DNA of 64,000 bases from Neobacillus citreus. GTDB taxonomy: Bacteria > Bacillota > Bacilli > Bacillales > Cytobacillaceae. The DNA lies in NCBI RefSeq assembly GCF_018343545.2, contig NZ_JAGYPE020000014.1, forward strand, positions 1 to 64,000, given 5' to 3'. Positions 18,469 to 27,848 of the stretch are shown here, piece after piece (position 1 is the stretch's first letter; the number at the start of each line of letters is the position of its first letter). The notes below the pieces were generated by a model that worked only from the letters and a program-made list of their open reading frames with translations, did not search any database and was not told where the DNA came from. The position numbers and the translations under genes were made by a program.

Positions 18469-19731
18469 ATGATTTCAAAGTTAAATCTATCAATCAATAA
18501 TGAACGTTTACTTAACCGCTTACAAGAACTTGGCCGAACTGGTCTGGACGATGATAACAAAAGAACAAGATTAGCTTCTTCAGATACAGATAAGGCTGGC
18601 CGTGACCAATTAGTCACTTGGATGAAGGAAGCTGGATTGGAAGTTGAAATCGACAGAATCGGCAATATCTTTGGTATCTGGTGTGGTACCGAAAATAGAA
18701 ATGAAGCACCCATTATGCTAGGTTCGCACATCGACACAGTCATTAATGCAGGGATGTACGATGGATGCTATGGAGTTCTTTCTGGGCTTGAAGTAATAAA
18801 CACTTTACAGGAGACAGGTTTAATTCCATCTCGTCCAATTGCAGTTGCAGCATTTACCAATGAGGAAGGAGTGCGCTATCAGCCGGACATGATGGGATCT
18901 CTTGTGTATGCTGGCGGGCTCTCAGCAGATGAGGCGCTTGCACAGGTAGGTACGGATGGCACCATTTTGGGGGAGGAACTTGAACGTATTGGCTATGCTG
19001 GTACGAAGGAGCCTGGCTTTTTAACGCCACACGCTTACATTGAGCTTCATATCGAACAAGGTCCAATTTTGGATAAAATGGGTATTCCAATTGGTGCGGT
19101 TGAGAATCTTCAAGGCATTTCTTGGCAGCGCATTACGATTGAAGGTGTTGCCAATCACGCCGGTACTACACCAACTGATATGCGGCGTGATGCAGGACTT
19201 GCCGCAGCACGGGTGATAACTTATTTACGCAATCGGGCGAACGCTTCTAATGGGCAAACTGTTGCAACGGTTGGAACCATTGAATTTAAGCCAAATGCTG
19301 TTAATGTCATTCCATCATTGGCCACCTTCACTGTGGATTTGCGTGATCCTAACGAGCAGAGACTGGGAGAGGAAGAGCAAGCACTTGCCAACTATCTCAA
19401 AGAACTGGCGGCATCGGAAGAAGTATCCATTACATCTGAACAATTGGTACGTTTTCAACAAGTAACATTTGATGAGAGTATCGTTAAACTGGTTGAGCAA
19501 GCTGCTAGCGGACACGGACTCCAATCAAAACGAATGACATCCGGAGCTGGACATGATGCGCAAATGATGGCTCGGATTTGCCCTGCAGCCATGATTTTCG
19601 TCCCAAGTATCGCCGGTATTAGTCATAATCCTAAGGAGTATACAAAAGATACCGATTTGGTTGCTGGAACTAATGTTTTGCTCGACGTAGTTAGTAATCT
19701 TGCAGTAAAGGAGGAACTTATAAATGGTTAA
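18469..19731 (+). CDS. Hydantoinase/carbamoylase-family amidase
   Basis: A 420-residue binuclear zinc enzyme of the M20/M28-like hydantoinase/carbamoylase family. Metal-binding motifs are LGSHIDTV (H, D), NEEGVRY and IELHIEQG, with a late GAGHDA. Relatives include N-carbamoyl-L-amino-acid hydrolase, beta-ureidopropionase and allantoate amidohydrolase; sequence alone does not separate these. ATG 18469 is preferred over ATG 18463, which would be only 2 nt from AAAAGGGG. It overlaps the next gene by 8 bp, so coupled translation is likely. Confidence 0.88.
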   Translation: MISKLNLSINNERLLNRLQELGRTGLDDDNKRTRLASSDTDKAGRDQLVTWMKEAGLEVEIDRIGNIFGIWCGTENRNEAPIMLGSHIDTVINAGMYDGCYGVLSGLEVINTLQETGLIPSRPIAVAAFTNEEGVRYQPDMMGSLVYAGGLSADEALAQVGTDGTILGEELERIGYAGTKEPGFLTPHAYIELHIEQGPILDKMGIPIGAVENLQGISWQRITIEGVANHAGTTPTDMRRDAGLAAARVITYLRNRANASNGQTVATVGTIEFKPNAVNVIPSLATFTVDLRDPNEQRLGEEEQALANYLKELAASEEVSITSEQLVRFQQVTFDESIVKLVEQAASGHGLQSKRMTSGAGHDAQMMARICPAAMIFVPSIAGISHNPKEYTKDTDLVAGTNVLLDVVSNLAVKEELING

Positions 19732-20974
19732 AGAAGTAATTACAACAAAAAACGCACCTGGAGAGATTAAATATATTCTAAATGAAAATGCGAGAAAAAC
19801 AGATACTGAGAAGGCATCTGCAGCATTTATGAACCCCAAAGTAGTGGAAAAGGTAAGAAATTTTCATAAGAGTTTCCCAGAGTATAAAGTAACTCCACTT
19901 CACAGCTTAGATAAGTTGTCCAAACAATTAGATGTAAGCCATATATGGGTGAAGGATGAATCCTATCGATTTGGACTTAATGCTTTTAAAGTATTGGGGG
20001 GTTCCTATGCTGTCGGCAAATACTTGGCAGAGAAATTAAACGTTGATATTTCCGAGCTTTCTTTTGAAAAACTAAGAAGTAATGAAGTGAAAGAGAAACT
20101 CGGGAGTATTACGTTTGTAACAGCAACGGATGGGAATCATGGCAGAGGCATTGCTTGGGCTGCTAACCAGCTAGGACAAAAATCAGTCGTATTAATGCCA
20201 AAAGGGTCTTCGGAAATTAGATTAAACAATATCCAAAAAGAAGGAGCAGAAGCCTATATTACGGATCTTAACTATGATGATACAGTTAGGCTGGCGAGCC
20301 AGAATGCTGAAGAAAATGGCTGGGTCTTGGTACAGGATACGGCCTGGGATGGATATGAAAAGATTCCAACCTGGATTATGCAGGGCTATGGAACGCTCCT
20401 GGATGAAGCTGTGGAACAGATTGCTGAAGCTGGTCAAGACCGCCCGACGCATGTGTTTTTACAAGCTGGAGTCGGGTCATTTGCTGGCAGTATGCTCGGA
20501 TATTTAGTAGAGAAGTTTGGAGAAGAACGCCCTATTACCGTTATCGTCGAACCAGATAAAGCGGATTGTCTATACCAATCTATCAATGTTGGCGATGGAA
20601 AGCCACATTCCGTAACGGGAGCTTTAAATACGATTATGGCAGGTTTAGCGTGTGGGGAGCCTAGTACCACTTCTTGGGGTGTTTTAAAAGATTATGCTGA
20701 AATCTTTGTCTCATGTCCGGATCATGTGGCCGCACGAGGAATGCGAATTCTTGCCAACCCATTGGGCAGTGACCCTCAAATTGTTTCAGGTGAATCTGGT
20801 GCAGTTGGTATGGGGTTAGTTAGTCTAATGGCTGATCACGTAGCGCTCAATGAAATGAAAGAAACATTGAACCTGAATAAAAATTCGAAAATTCTTATTA
20901 TCAGCACAGAAGGTGACACGGATCCAGATCATTATAGAAAAGTAGTATGGGATGGGGCCTATCCATCTGAATAA
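19724..20974 (+). CDS. dpaL: 2,3-diaminopropionate ammonia-lyase
   Basis: A 416-residue fold-type II PLP enzyme matching YgeX/DpaL. It converts diaminopropionate to pyruvate and two ammonia via aminoacrylate. The PLP lysine is K89 in RFGLNAFKVLGG, and TATDGNHGRGIAWAA is the conserved phosphate/substrate loop. The start overlaps the preceding amidase gene. In E. coli a YgeX-YgeY pair also joins this lyase to an M20 peptidase, as here. RidA, which removes aminoacrylate, is encoded 6.9 kb downstream. Confidence 0.9.
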   Translation: MVKEVITTKNAPGEIKYILNENARKTDTEKASAAFMNPKVVEKVRNFHKSFPEYKVTPLHSLDKLSKQLDVSHIWVKDESYRFGLNAFKVLGGSYAVGKYLAEKLNVDISELSFEKLRSNEVKEKLGSITFVTATDGNHGRGIAWAANQLGQKSVVLMPKGSSEIRLNNIQKEGAEAYITDLNYDDTVRLASQNAEENGWVLVQDTAWDGYEKIPTWIMQGYGTLLDEAVEQIAEAGQDRPTHVFLQAGVGSFAGSMLGYLVEKFGEERPITVIVEPDKADCLYQSINVGDGKPHSVTGALNTIMAGLACGEPSTTSWGVLKDYAEIFVSCPDHVAARGMRILANPLGSDPQIVSGESGAVGMGLVSLMADHVALNEMKETLNLNKNSKILIISTEGDTDPDHYRKVVWDGAYPSE

Positions 20975-21013
20975 TCATTTTAAAATAATAGTTTCTGAGA
21001 GGGTGATTTGAAT

Positions 21014-22183
21014 ATGGCGGGTGGGAATTTTGAAAAGCAGCTTACGGAATGGAGGCACTATCTTCATGCGCATCCAGAAAGCGCCTTTGAAGAAAGAAAT
21101 ACTTCTGAATTTCTAGCTGAAGTCTTAACAGGTATGGGATTAGAGGTTCACAGAAATATTGGTGGCACTGGAATTGTTGCCAATCTTACAGTGGGCGATG
21201 GTAAAGGTACTATTGGGATTCGAGCAGATATGGATGCTTTAAACCTAACGGAGGCGGTTGAACCTCCATACAAATCCCAGAACCCGGGTAAAATGCATGC
21301 GTGTGGCCATGATGGGCATATGGCTACAGTTTTGGGGGCAGCCAAGTTATTAACGGAGCGCAAAAATTTTAACGGGACAGTTCGGTTTATTTTTCAACCT
21401 GCGGAGGAAATTGGCAAAGGCGCTTTTGCCATGATGGATGATGGACTTTTTGAACGTTTTCCAGTAGATGAGATTTATGGCATGCACAATATGCCAGGCA
21501 TGCCTGTGGGTTCCATTTCAACACGTGTGGGCGGAATTATGGCAAGTGAGGATAACTTTGTCATCCGTATTAAGGGACAAGGCTCACATGCTTCGAGTCC
21601 GCATATGGGTAAAGATCCAATCGTCATTGCGTCTGAAATTGTGCTTGCTTTGCAAACCATTATATCCCGTAATATGAACCCGAATGTTCCTGCTGTCATT
21701 TCGTGTACTGAATTTATAACAGATGGGATTCGCAATGCGATCCCAACAAATGTAGTCATTAAAGGAGATACTAGAAGCTATACTCCAGAGGTACAAAAGC
21801 TGCTAGAAGAACGGATGAGAACTATAAGTGAAGGAATTTGCAAAATAAATGGGGCAGAATGTCAATTTGAATATACCCATGAATTCGCACCAACGGTTAA
21901 CTGGGCAGAGTGTGTTGATATTGCCGTAAAAGCAGCCCGAAACGTAGTCGGCGAAAATAATGTGGATGGAAATTGTCAACCGTGGATGGCTTCCGAAGAC
22001 TTTGGGGCGTTTATACAGAAGATTTCTGGCTGCTTTGTATTCATAGGAAATGGTGACGATTCTGAAGGTGTCGGCAATATTCCACTTCATAACTCAAGCT
22101 ATGACTTCAATGATAAGATCCTTACAATTGGAGCCGAATATTTTGCAGAGTTAATTAAAGTCCGCTTGCCAAAAGTAAAATAG
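21014..22183 (+). CDS. M20-family amidohydrolase
   Basis: A 389-residue amidohydrolase of the hippurate hydrolase / N-acyl-amino acid hydrolase type. Metal-site motifs are GIRADMDAL, MHACGHDGHMA and FQPAEEIGKGA; a dimerisation lid follows (about 180-290). It cleaves an N-acyl or amide bond. ATG 21014 sits 8 nt from GAGGGTGA; TTG 21008 is less likely. It is the last gene of the carbamoylase-dpaL-M20 operon, suggesting release of an amino acid from a blocked derivative before the lyase acts. Confidence 0.88.
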   Translation: MAGGNFEKQLTEWRHYLHAHPESAFEERNTSEFLAEVLTGMGLEVHRNIGGTGIVANLTVGDGKGTIGIRADMDALNLTEAVEPPYKSQNPGKMHACGHDGHMATVLGAAKLLTERKNFNGTVRFIFQPAEEIGKGAFAMMDDGLFERFPVDEIYGMHNMPGMPVGSISTRVGGIMASEDNFVIRIKGQGSHASSPHMGKDPIVIASEIVLALQTIISRNMNPNVPAVISCTEFITDGIRNAIPTNVVIKGDTRSYTPEVQKLLEERMRTISEGICKINGAECQFEYTHEFAPTVNWAECVDIAVKAARNVVGENNVDGNCQPWMASEDFGAFIQKISGCFVFIGNGDDSEGVGNIPLHNSSYDFNDKILTIGAEYFAELIKVRLPKVK

Positions 22184-22189
22184 CAAACA

Positions 22190-22238
22190 AAAGGTCAACT
22201 TCACGGAATGGTCCGGAGAGTTGCCCTTTGGCATTTTT
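22190..22238 (+). terminator. Terminator of the dpaL operon
   Basis: Stem AAAGGTCAACT / AGTTGCCCTTT followed by a T-run. Together with its flank it is partly repeated at 25678-25726. Confidence 0.75.
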
Positions 22239-22376
22239 TGAAATCCCTCAGGAGTTCCAAATCAATAAAATTAGGCATTGGCCATATTGAATTGGCTATA
22301 TTTTAAATTAATGTTGAAATTTGATATAATTTCGAGAATATATGAATGGTCAATGTTTGTAAAGGAGACCTGAGGT

Positions 22377-23006
22377 ATGACAGAATTTTGGGAATCAAGT
22401 TTTATAGAAAATCAAATGATGTGGGGATTTGAACCTGCAGACTCCGCCATCGTGACAAAGGACTTCTTCCTTGAAAAGGAAGTGAAGGATATATTGATTC
22501 CTGGTATTGGATATGGCAGGAATGCAAAGGTTTTTATTGATAACGGAATAAATGTAACAGGTATTGAAATTTCAAAAACAGCGATTGATTTGGCAAGGCA
22601 AAATGGGCTTCATTTTAGTATTTTTCATGGATCAGTAACTGATATGCCTTTTGATAACAAACTTTATGATGGTATATTTTGTTATGCCCTTATTCACTTA
22701 TTGAATCAAAGTGAGAGAGAGAAGTTTATTAATGATTGCTATAATCAGTTAAAGCCAAACGCATATATGATTTTTACGACGATTTCCAAAGAAGCCCCCA
22801 TGTATGGAAAGGGTCAACAACTAGGTAAAGACTATTTCGAGACAAAAGATGGGGTAAAAATGTTTTTTTATGATGCTGACTCGGTCAAACAAGAGTTTGG
22901 AAAATATGGACTGATAGAAATTTCGGAAGTTGTTGAGCCGCATAAAAATATGGGAAATAAACCACCATTTAAATTTTTAATGGTCAAATGTCAAAAAGGA
23001 CTATAA
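22377..23006 (+). CDS. Class I SAM-dependent methyltransferase
   Basis: A 209-residue Rossmann-fold methyltransferase. The SAM motif I is DILIPGIGYGRNAK, followed by the acidic end of strand 2 (VTGIEISKTAI) and DGIFCYALIHLL. The N-terminal FWESSFIENQMMWGFEP resembles methyltransferases sometimes labelled tellurite-resistance or thiopurine-like. The substrate is unknown. It stands alone between two terminators. Confidence 0.8.
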   Translation: MTEFWESSFIENQMMWGFEPADSAIVTKDFFLEKEVKDILIPGIGYGRNAKVFIDNGINVTGIEISKTAIDLARQNGLHFSIFHGSVTDMPFDNKLYDGIFCYALIHLLNQSEREKFINDCYNQLKPNAYMIFTTISKEAPMYGKGQQLGKDYFETKDGVKMFFYDADSVKQEFGKYGLIEISEVVEPHKNMGNKPPFKFLMVKCQKGL

Positions 23007-23069
23007 TTAGAGCAAGATATTTTATTTTTAGAAGACAAAGTGAAAAAATTTCCTTAGGAAAAATATAAA

Positions 23070-23102
23070 AGAAGGAAGTCTTGGGCGGAGACTTCCTTCT
23101 TA
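23070..23102 (-). terminator. Terminator of aminotransferase gene
   Basis: A 12-bp perfect stem AGAAGGAAGTCT / AGACTTCCTTCT is followed on the minus strand by TTTATATTTTT. Confidence 0.85.
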
Positions 23103-23199
23103 ATGGGTAGGTAATTCATATGCTTGTAAAGCTATGGCATACATTAAGATATGCTTGACTGTTTTTTCTGACAAGGCTAAATTTAATTTTATTCAACTT

Positions 23200-24357
23200 T
23201 TATTTCAAATTGGCGGCCAAGAACACTTTTTGTGCAGCAATAACTCCAGCGCCTGGTTCAAAGGTGTAGTTGAAATCCTGCAATCCTGCTTCCAATAGAG
23301 AAACCGCCTGAAGAATATCGCTTGGGAAACAGTAACCCATATGCCCAAATCGGAACAGCTTACCTTGCAGGTGACCAAGCCCTCCAGCAAAATCAAGATG
23401 GTATTTCTTCTTCAGATGGCCTAAAAATGTCCCGAGATCCAATCCTTCTGGAGTAAGAATAGCTGTAATCGTCGGCGAAGCATACTCATCGGACGTCAAC
23501 AAGCCAATAGATAGAGCCTTCATAGATTCGCGAACCATGTTTTTCATAAGTTCATGCCGTGCCACTGTTTGCACAAATCCGCCTTCCTCCTCAATCAAAT
23601 CACATACAGCAGAAAGACCGTAAATTAATGAAACAGCAGGCGTATTAGGTGTCATCCCTTTCTCTGCCCATTCACGATAGCTCAATAAATTTAAGTAATA
23701 TGAAGGTGTATGATTCTCTTCAATTACTTTCCATGCACGGTCACTAATACTTAAAAAAGCGAGCCCAGGAGGCAGCATCATTGCTTTTTGTGACCCTGTT
23801 ACTAAAATATCAACACCCCATTGATCCATTTCCGCAGGTGCTCCGCCAATACAGCTGACGCCATCAACAATAAATAGCGCGTCAGTTCGGGAACGTACAA
23901 TCTTTGCTAATTTGTCAATTGGGTTTAAAATCCCCGTAGAAGTTTCGTTATAAGTAGCGAAGACAGCTTTAATATTGGATAGAGGCTTTAGAAACTCAGC
24001 AAGTTCTTCCGGTGTACAAGCTTCACCCCAAGGTTTTTCCAGCTTATGTACATGAAAGCCAAATTTTTCACAAATAGAGACGAAATAATTTCCAAAAGCG
24101 CCGACGGTAATAACAACCACTTCTTCACCAGTAGAGACAGTATTTACAGCTGCAGCTTCTAATGCCGCGGCACCACCCGATGGGATGAGTAAAATATCCT
24201 GCTTTGTTCCAAAAACAGGCTTCACACGTTTTGTTGTTTCCCGATATAGCTGTACAAATTCTTCACTGCGGTGGCTCATCATATCTTGGCTCATCGCAAG
24301 CTGTACTTTCTTCGGAATAGGAGTTGGTCCAGGATGTCTTAAAATATTTGAATACAT
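23200..24357 (-). CDS. Class V aminotransferase (alanine-glyoxylate type)
   Basis: A 385-residue PLP enzyme of the serine/alanine-glyoxylate aminotransferase group. PGPTPIP opens the protein, GGAAALEAA is the phosphate loop, and the PLP lysine is K191 in VTGSQKAMMLPPGLA. Relatives include PucG, which aminates glyoxylate using ureidoglycine. Given the allantoate-hydrolase-like enzyme upstream, a ureide or purine link is possible but unproven. GGAGGAAA precedes ATG 24357. Confidence 0.85.
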   Translation of the reverse strand: MYSNILRHPGPTPIPKKVQLAMSQDMMSHRSEEFVQLYRETTKRVKPVFGTKQDILLIPSGGAAALEAAAVNTVSTGEEVVVITVGAFGNYFVSICEKFGFHVHKLEKPWGEACTPEELAEFLKPLSNIKAVFATYNETSTGILNPIDKLAKIVRSRTDALFIVDGVSCIGGAPAEMDQWGVDILVTGSQKAMMLPPGLAFLSISDRAWKVIEENHTPSYYLNLLSYREWAEKGMTPNTPAVSLIYGLSAVCDLIEEEGGFVQTVARHELMKNMVRESMKALSIGLLTSDEYASPTITAILTPEGLDLGTFLGHLKKKYHLDFAGGLGHLQGKLFRFGHMGYCFPSDILQAVSLLEAGLQDFNYTFEPGAGVIAAQKVFLAANLK

Positions 24358-24505
24358 ACATTTTCCTCCAATATAACCTTATATAAATATTAATAGTACT
24401 CCAATTAAAATAAAGCAAATATGAAAGTCTTTTTCTTTTGAAAATGCTTGAAAGGCTGCTTTCTATAAGGGTAGAGCCTTTCGAGCATTTTCAATATTTA
24501 AGGAA

Positions 24506-25296
24506 TCATAAAGGATAGAACTGAATTTGCAGCCAAACGATGATTCCAATAATAACGACTAGGAAAATACTATGTTTGATTGTAAAACGGAACAAATCTG
24601 ATTCTTTTCCGGCTAGTCCAACAGCTGCACAGGCAACTGCTATTGATTGCGGCGATATCATTTTACCGGTTACTCCCCCGGACGAATTCGCGGCAAGTGC
24701 AAGCACAGGGTCCATTCCAATAGAAGTAGCTGTAATCTTGTGCAGATTCCCAAACAGCAAGTTGGCTGATGTATCCGAACCTGTTATAAACACTCCCAGC
24801 CAGCCAAGGAATGGTGAGAAGAAAGGGAATAAAACCGATCCAGTTTTGGCCAAAGTCATTCCTAGAGTTGTGGTCATTCCGGATGCATTAGTAATATAGG
24901 CAAATCCGACAACAGAAGCAATTGTCAGAATTGGATACTTTAATTCATTTAAAGTTTCACCGAATGTTAGAATCCAGTTTTACCATGAGATTCCAACAAT
25001 AAATTTAGTAAGAATAGCTGCTATTAAAATGGCCGTTCCTGCTGCCCCGAGAATTTCCAGCTTGTAATCAGCAGCAACTGGGGCCCCTGCAGTATTGATG
25101 ATTTTATTATTTAAAAACGGCACTTCAGGCATAAATGTCAGCTTGGATCCAATAGCGTTAATGGCTTCAGAAATGTATTTGCACTTTCATAATGCCCAGT
25201 AAGTGTCAGCTTTGCAGTTGGGATTCCCCAAATCGAAATGATTGCCGTCAGCACAAGGAATGGAGACCATGCCTTGAAAATTTGCGCACCAGAATT
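24506..25296 (-). pseudogene. lctP: L-lactate permease remnant
   Basis: The C-terminal half of an L-lactate permease (intact length about 540 residues). The final part reads [21 protein letters not shown]-like with [19 protein letters not shown], a strong LctP signature. Upstream, an in-frame TAA (24980-24982) follows IVGISW; a frameshift lies near 25165; and the N-terminal half is missing. The upstream edge, around 25290, abuts a LUD-domain fragment on the other strand. A non-functional gene. Confidence 0.9.
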
Positions 25297-25581
25297 CTTG
25301 CTGAACCTGGTACAGTTGTTTTGTTTAGCGATAAAGATAAGGGAAGAACGGTTAGCTTTTTGCCGGCAACATCGATTATGCTGATTCCGAAGAGCAGCCT
25401 TGTTCCAAGGATGACGCAGGCTGCAGTGAAAATGCGGGAGATTTATCAAGAAACCGGACATGTGGCGTCCTGCATCAATTTTATTTCTGGCCCAAGTAAC
25501 TCGGCCGATATTGAGTTGAATCTGGTTGTCGACGTACATGGTCCGATAAAGGCTACTTATATTGTGATTAATGATTTATAA
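25291..25581 (+). pseudogene. LUD-domain (LutC-like) protein fragment
   Basis: About 95 codons resembling the C-terminal part of LutC-type lactate-utilisation proteins: GTVVLFSDKDKGRTVSFLP, then a segment with SGPSNSADIELNLVVDVHGP. The N-terminal part is missing and the fragment meets the lactate permease remnant head to head. Both genes belong to lactate metabolism, so a single deletion inside a lactate locus is the simplest explanation. Confidence 0.8.
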
Positions 25582-25677
25582 TTTTTGATGAGGGGTCGTT
25601 CCTTAGATGGATACGGCTCCTTTTTGTTTTCTATGTAAAAGGTGCAAATGTCTATTTGACAAAATAAAATAGCAAAC

Positions 25678-25726
25678 AAAAGGTCAACTCCTTCGATTCG
25701 TCCGAAGAGTTGACCTTTTGTATTTT
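25678..25726 (+). terminator. Terminator similar to the dpaL-operon terminator
   Basis: A 13-bp perfect stem (AAAAGGTCAACTC / GAGTTGACCTTTT) is followed by GTATTTTTAG. The left flank TAGCAAACAAAAGGTCAACT matches 22181-22200. Confidence 0.8.
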
Positions 25727-25761
25727 TAGAAAACCCTAAATTTTTGGGGGTTCTAATCTAA

Positions 25762-25875
25762 TTAATAAAAGCAAGATGCGCCAACAATGATTAAAAGAAT
25801 GAACAATACAACGATTAAAACAAAGCTGCCGCCGCCGTATCCATAGCCGCCATAGCCATATCCACCGTAGAACAT
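25762..25875 (-). CDS. YjcZ-family sporulation peptide
   Basis: A 37-residue peptide: a Gly/Tyr-rich head ([15 protein letters not shown]), then one hydrophobic helix ([19 protein letters not shown]). This is the typical YjcZ layout. It is preceded by a TGGGATA-type binding site and paired with a second YjcZ gene upstream. Confidence 0.85.
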   Translation of the reverse strand: MFYGGYGYGGYGYGGGSFVLIVVLFILLIIVGASCFY

Positions 25876-25913
25876 TATAATATCCCACCTTTCATTGAAG
25901 TTAATAAACGGAC

Positions 25914-26036
25914 TTAGTAATAAAAGCCGCCATAGCCTCCGTATCCGCCGACAAAAGAAGCACCGACGATAATTAAAAGGATAAACAATACCACAATCAG
26001 CGCAAAACCTCCGCCGTATCCTGCACCATCAGCCAT
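25914..26036 (-). CDS. YjcZ-family sporulation peptide
   Basis: A 40-residue peptide with the same hydrophobic core ([20 protein letters not shown]) and a C-terminal [11 protein letters not shown] tail. GGGAGGTAT precedes the ATG. The pair is probably a local duplication, with the Gly/Tyr block before the helix in one and mainly after it in the other. Confidence 0.85.
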   Translation of the reverse strand: MADGAGYGGGFALIVVLFILLIIVGASFVGGYGGYGGFYY

Positions 26037-26309
26037 CCTAATACCTCCCTTACTTTTCGGTAGTAATAAGGTATGTTGAAAATAAAAAAGCGGGAAAGGC
26101 TTTCATCCATTTTTTTGAAATTGTTATTAAGAGAGGGAAAGATTGTTTTAGCGAAGTTTATGGTCGTGGTTGTCCATGTTTTGGCAGAAACATGGATCAA
26201 TATTGGATTAACTGGGGAGTGAATAACGCTTGGGTTTAGAGCCAAGCGTTGATAGGTGTAGTATTAGTTTGCTATACGGTATGCCATTTCAAATGTTTGA
26301 AACTTACTG

Positions 26310-26456
26310 TTAAAGATTTTCTGTATCAATTCTTGGGATTACTGGTTCAAAAGCTGTTGCTGTCCTAGCATTATCATTATGTCGATCGTCGTTTTCGTAT
26401 CGATCTAATTTACTGTCTCTTTCTAGGTGTTTGGAAGTTTTCTTATTGTCAGCCAC
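26310..26456 (-). CDS. Small hydrophilic protein, unknown function
   Basis: A 48-residue, highly charged peptide (KKTSKHLERDSKLDRYENDDR). The GTG start sits directly behind TAGGAGGTGATAAG, a near-perfect ribosome binding site. It has no membrane segment or cysteine. I recognise no family, but the initiation signal is convincing. Confidence 0.6.
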   Translation of the reverse strand: MADNKKTSKHLERDSKLDRYENDDRHNDNARTATAFEPVIPRIDTENL

Positions 26457-26569
26457 CTTATCACCTCCTAGGGATAATATGTCCAACTTTTCCCTTGATA
26501 ATAAAAATGGTTTGGAGCATATCTTAACTTTTTAACGAGGCGGTGCTGAAATAAAATTATCGATTTACC

Positions 26570-27526
26570 TTAACTAATGTGTTTTTTTAATTCACCAGTC
26601 ATGTAGGATTTATTTTTTGCTTTTTGTTTTGCAATTTTATTTTTCATTAACAATAATTTTCCAGTTAACATGGTTGGTAAACTTATACCAAGAAGGATTA
26701 TTACGATCCCCGCTACCTGTATCGTGCTGACAGTTTCGCTTAGTAATATAACGGACACCATTACCGCAATTGGCAATTCAATAGCACTCAAAATGGATGT
26801 CATGCCTAATCCAACTTTAGGAACGGCAATAGTAAATAAAAACACCGGAATAATCATGCCAAATAACCCTAATGCCAAACCATAAATCCAAAGTCCTTCG
26901 TTAAACAAAGTACCATTCCAAATAATCTCTGGAGATTGAAATGCAGCAGACATCATAAAAGCAAAGAAAGAAACAAACACCAAACGGCCAGAGGTATTCA
27001 TCCTTGCGGTTGCCCGGCCGTTTACATATAAAAATAGTGAATAACAAAAGGCTGCCGCTAACCCCCATATCCACCCTTGTAAAGGTATTTTCGTTAAATC
27101 AACATCAATTAAACCGGCTGCCGGTATGGTCCCCAAAACCAATAATAGTATTGAAATAAATTCAATTCGAGTAGGTAGTTGACGCTTTGTTATACAGGAA
27201 ATCAGCATACCGATCCATGTAAATTGAAATAGGAGAACAACAGCCAAAGAAGCTGGTAAATAGTTCAGAGAATGTCCATATACAATATTTGTAAAACCGG
27301 TTAAAATGCCTGCAAAGATTAGCATTTTAATACCTTTAAAGCTTATTTTTGTTCTGCTTGTCAGGAAATAAATACTCACAGCAATGCAAAAACCGATAAA
27401 GAATTGACTTGTAACAGCTTCCGAGGCTGAGAAACCACTGTTCATTGCCAGTTTTATAATTGTTGAAACTACACCATAACTACTCGCGGCTATTATAACT
27501 AAGAGAGGGTACAGATACTTCCTCAT
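26570..27526 (-). CDS. EamA/DMT-family transporter
   Basis: A 318-residue protein with ten hydrophobic segments in two EamA repeats and a lysine-rich C-terminal tail (about 290-318). The second repeat contains LSAIELPIAVMVSVILLSE, a typical DMT feature. It likely exports a metabolite. The start ATG 27526 follows GCAGGAGGTAG. It is monocistronic and no regulator is adjacent. Confidence 0.82.
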   Translation of the reverse strand: MRKYLYPLLVIIAASSYGVVSTIIKLAMNSGFSASEAVTSQFFIGFCIAVSIYFLTSRTKISFKGIKMLIFAGILTGFTNIVYGHSLNYLPASLAVVLLFQFTWIGMLISCITKRQLPTRIEFISILLLVLGTIPAAGLIDVDLTKIPLQGWIWGLAAAFCYSLFLYVNGRATARMNTSGRLVFVSFFAFMMSAAFQSPEIIWNGTLFNEGLWIYGLALGLFGMIIPVFLFTIAVPKVGLGMTSILSAIELPIAVMVSVILLSETVSTIQVAGIVIILLGISLPTMLTGKLLLMKNKIAKQKAKNKSYMTGELKKHIS

Positions 27527-27848
27527 ATTCTACCTCCTGCAATATTTTTTTATCTTTTTAAGGCAAAAAAATCAAAACTACAATATAAAGCAAAGATTTA
27601 CTATTTTTGTAATCTATAAGATTACTTTTTAAAAGTATAGTATATAACTAAATAGTTTACAAACGTTTGTTTATTATGGAAACTATTGTTTAAAAAGGTT
27701 GAGGTTGTTTTTAACACTTTTTTATAATGCCAAATGGGCATTTGCAGACATTGCTTGGAAGGACGGTTTTATTGCTTATATCTTCCATATAACTTACAAT
27801 TTCTTCATATACTTATTTTTTTCTTTTTATCTAAAGGAGGAGTTTTGT

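Noticed and set aside
25997-26245. Minus-strand frame of 82 codons
   Set aside because: It overlaps a YjcZ gene in another frame and shows no family pattern. The plus strand here also has a short frame with GRGCPCFG, but without a start signal.
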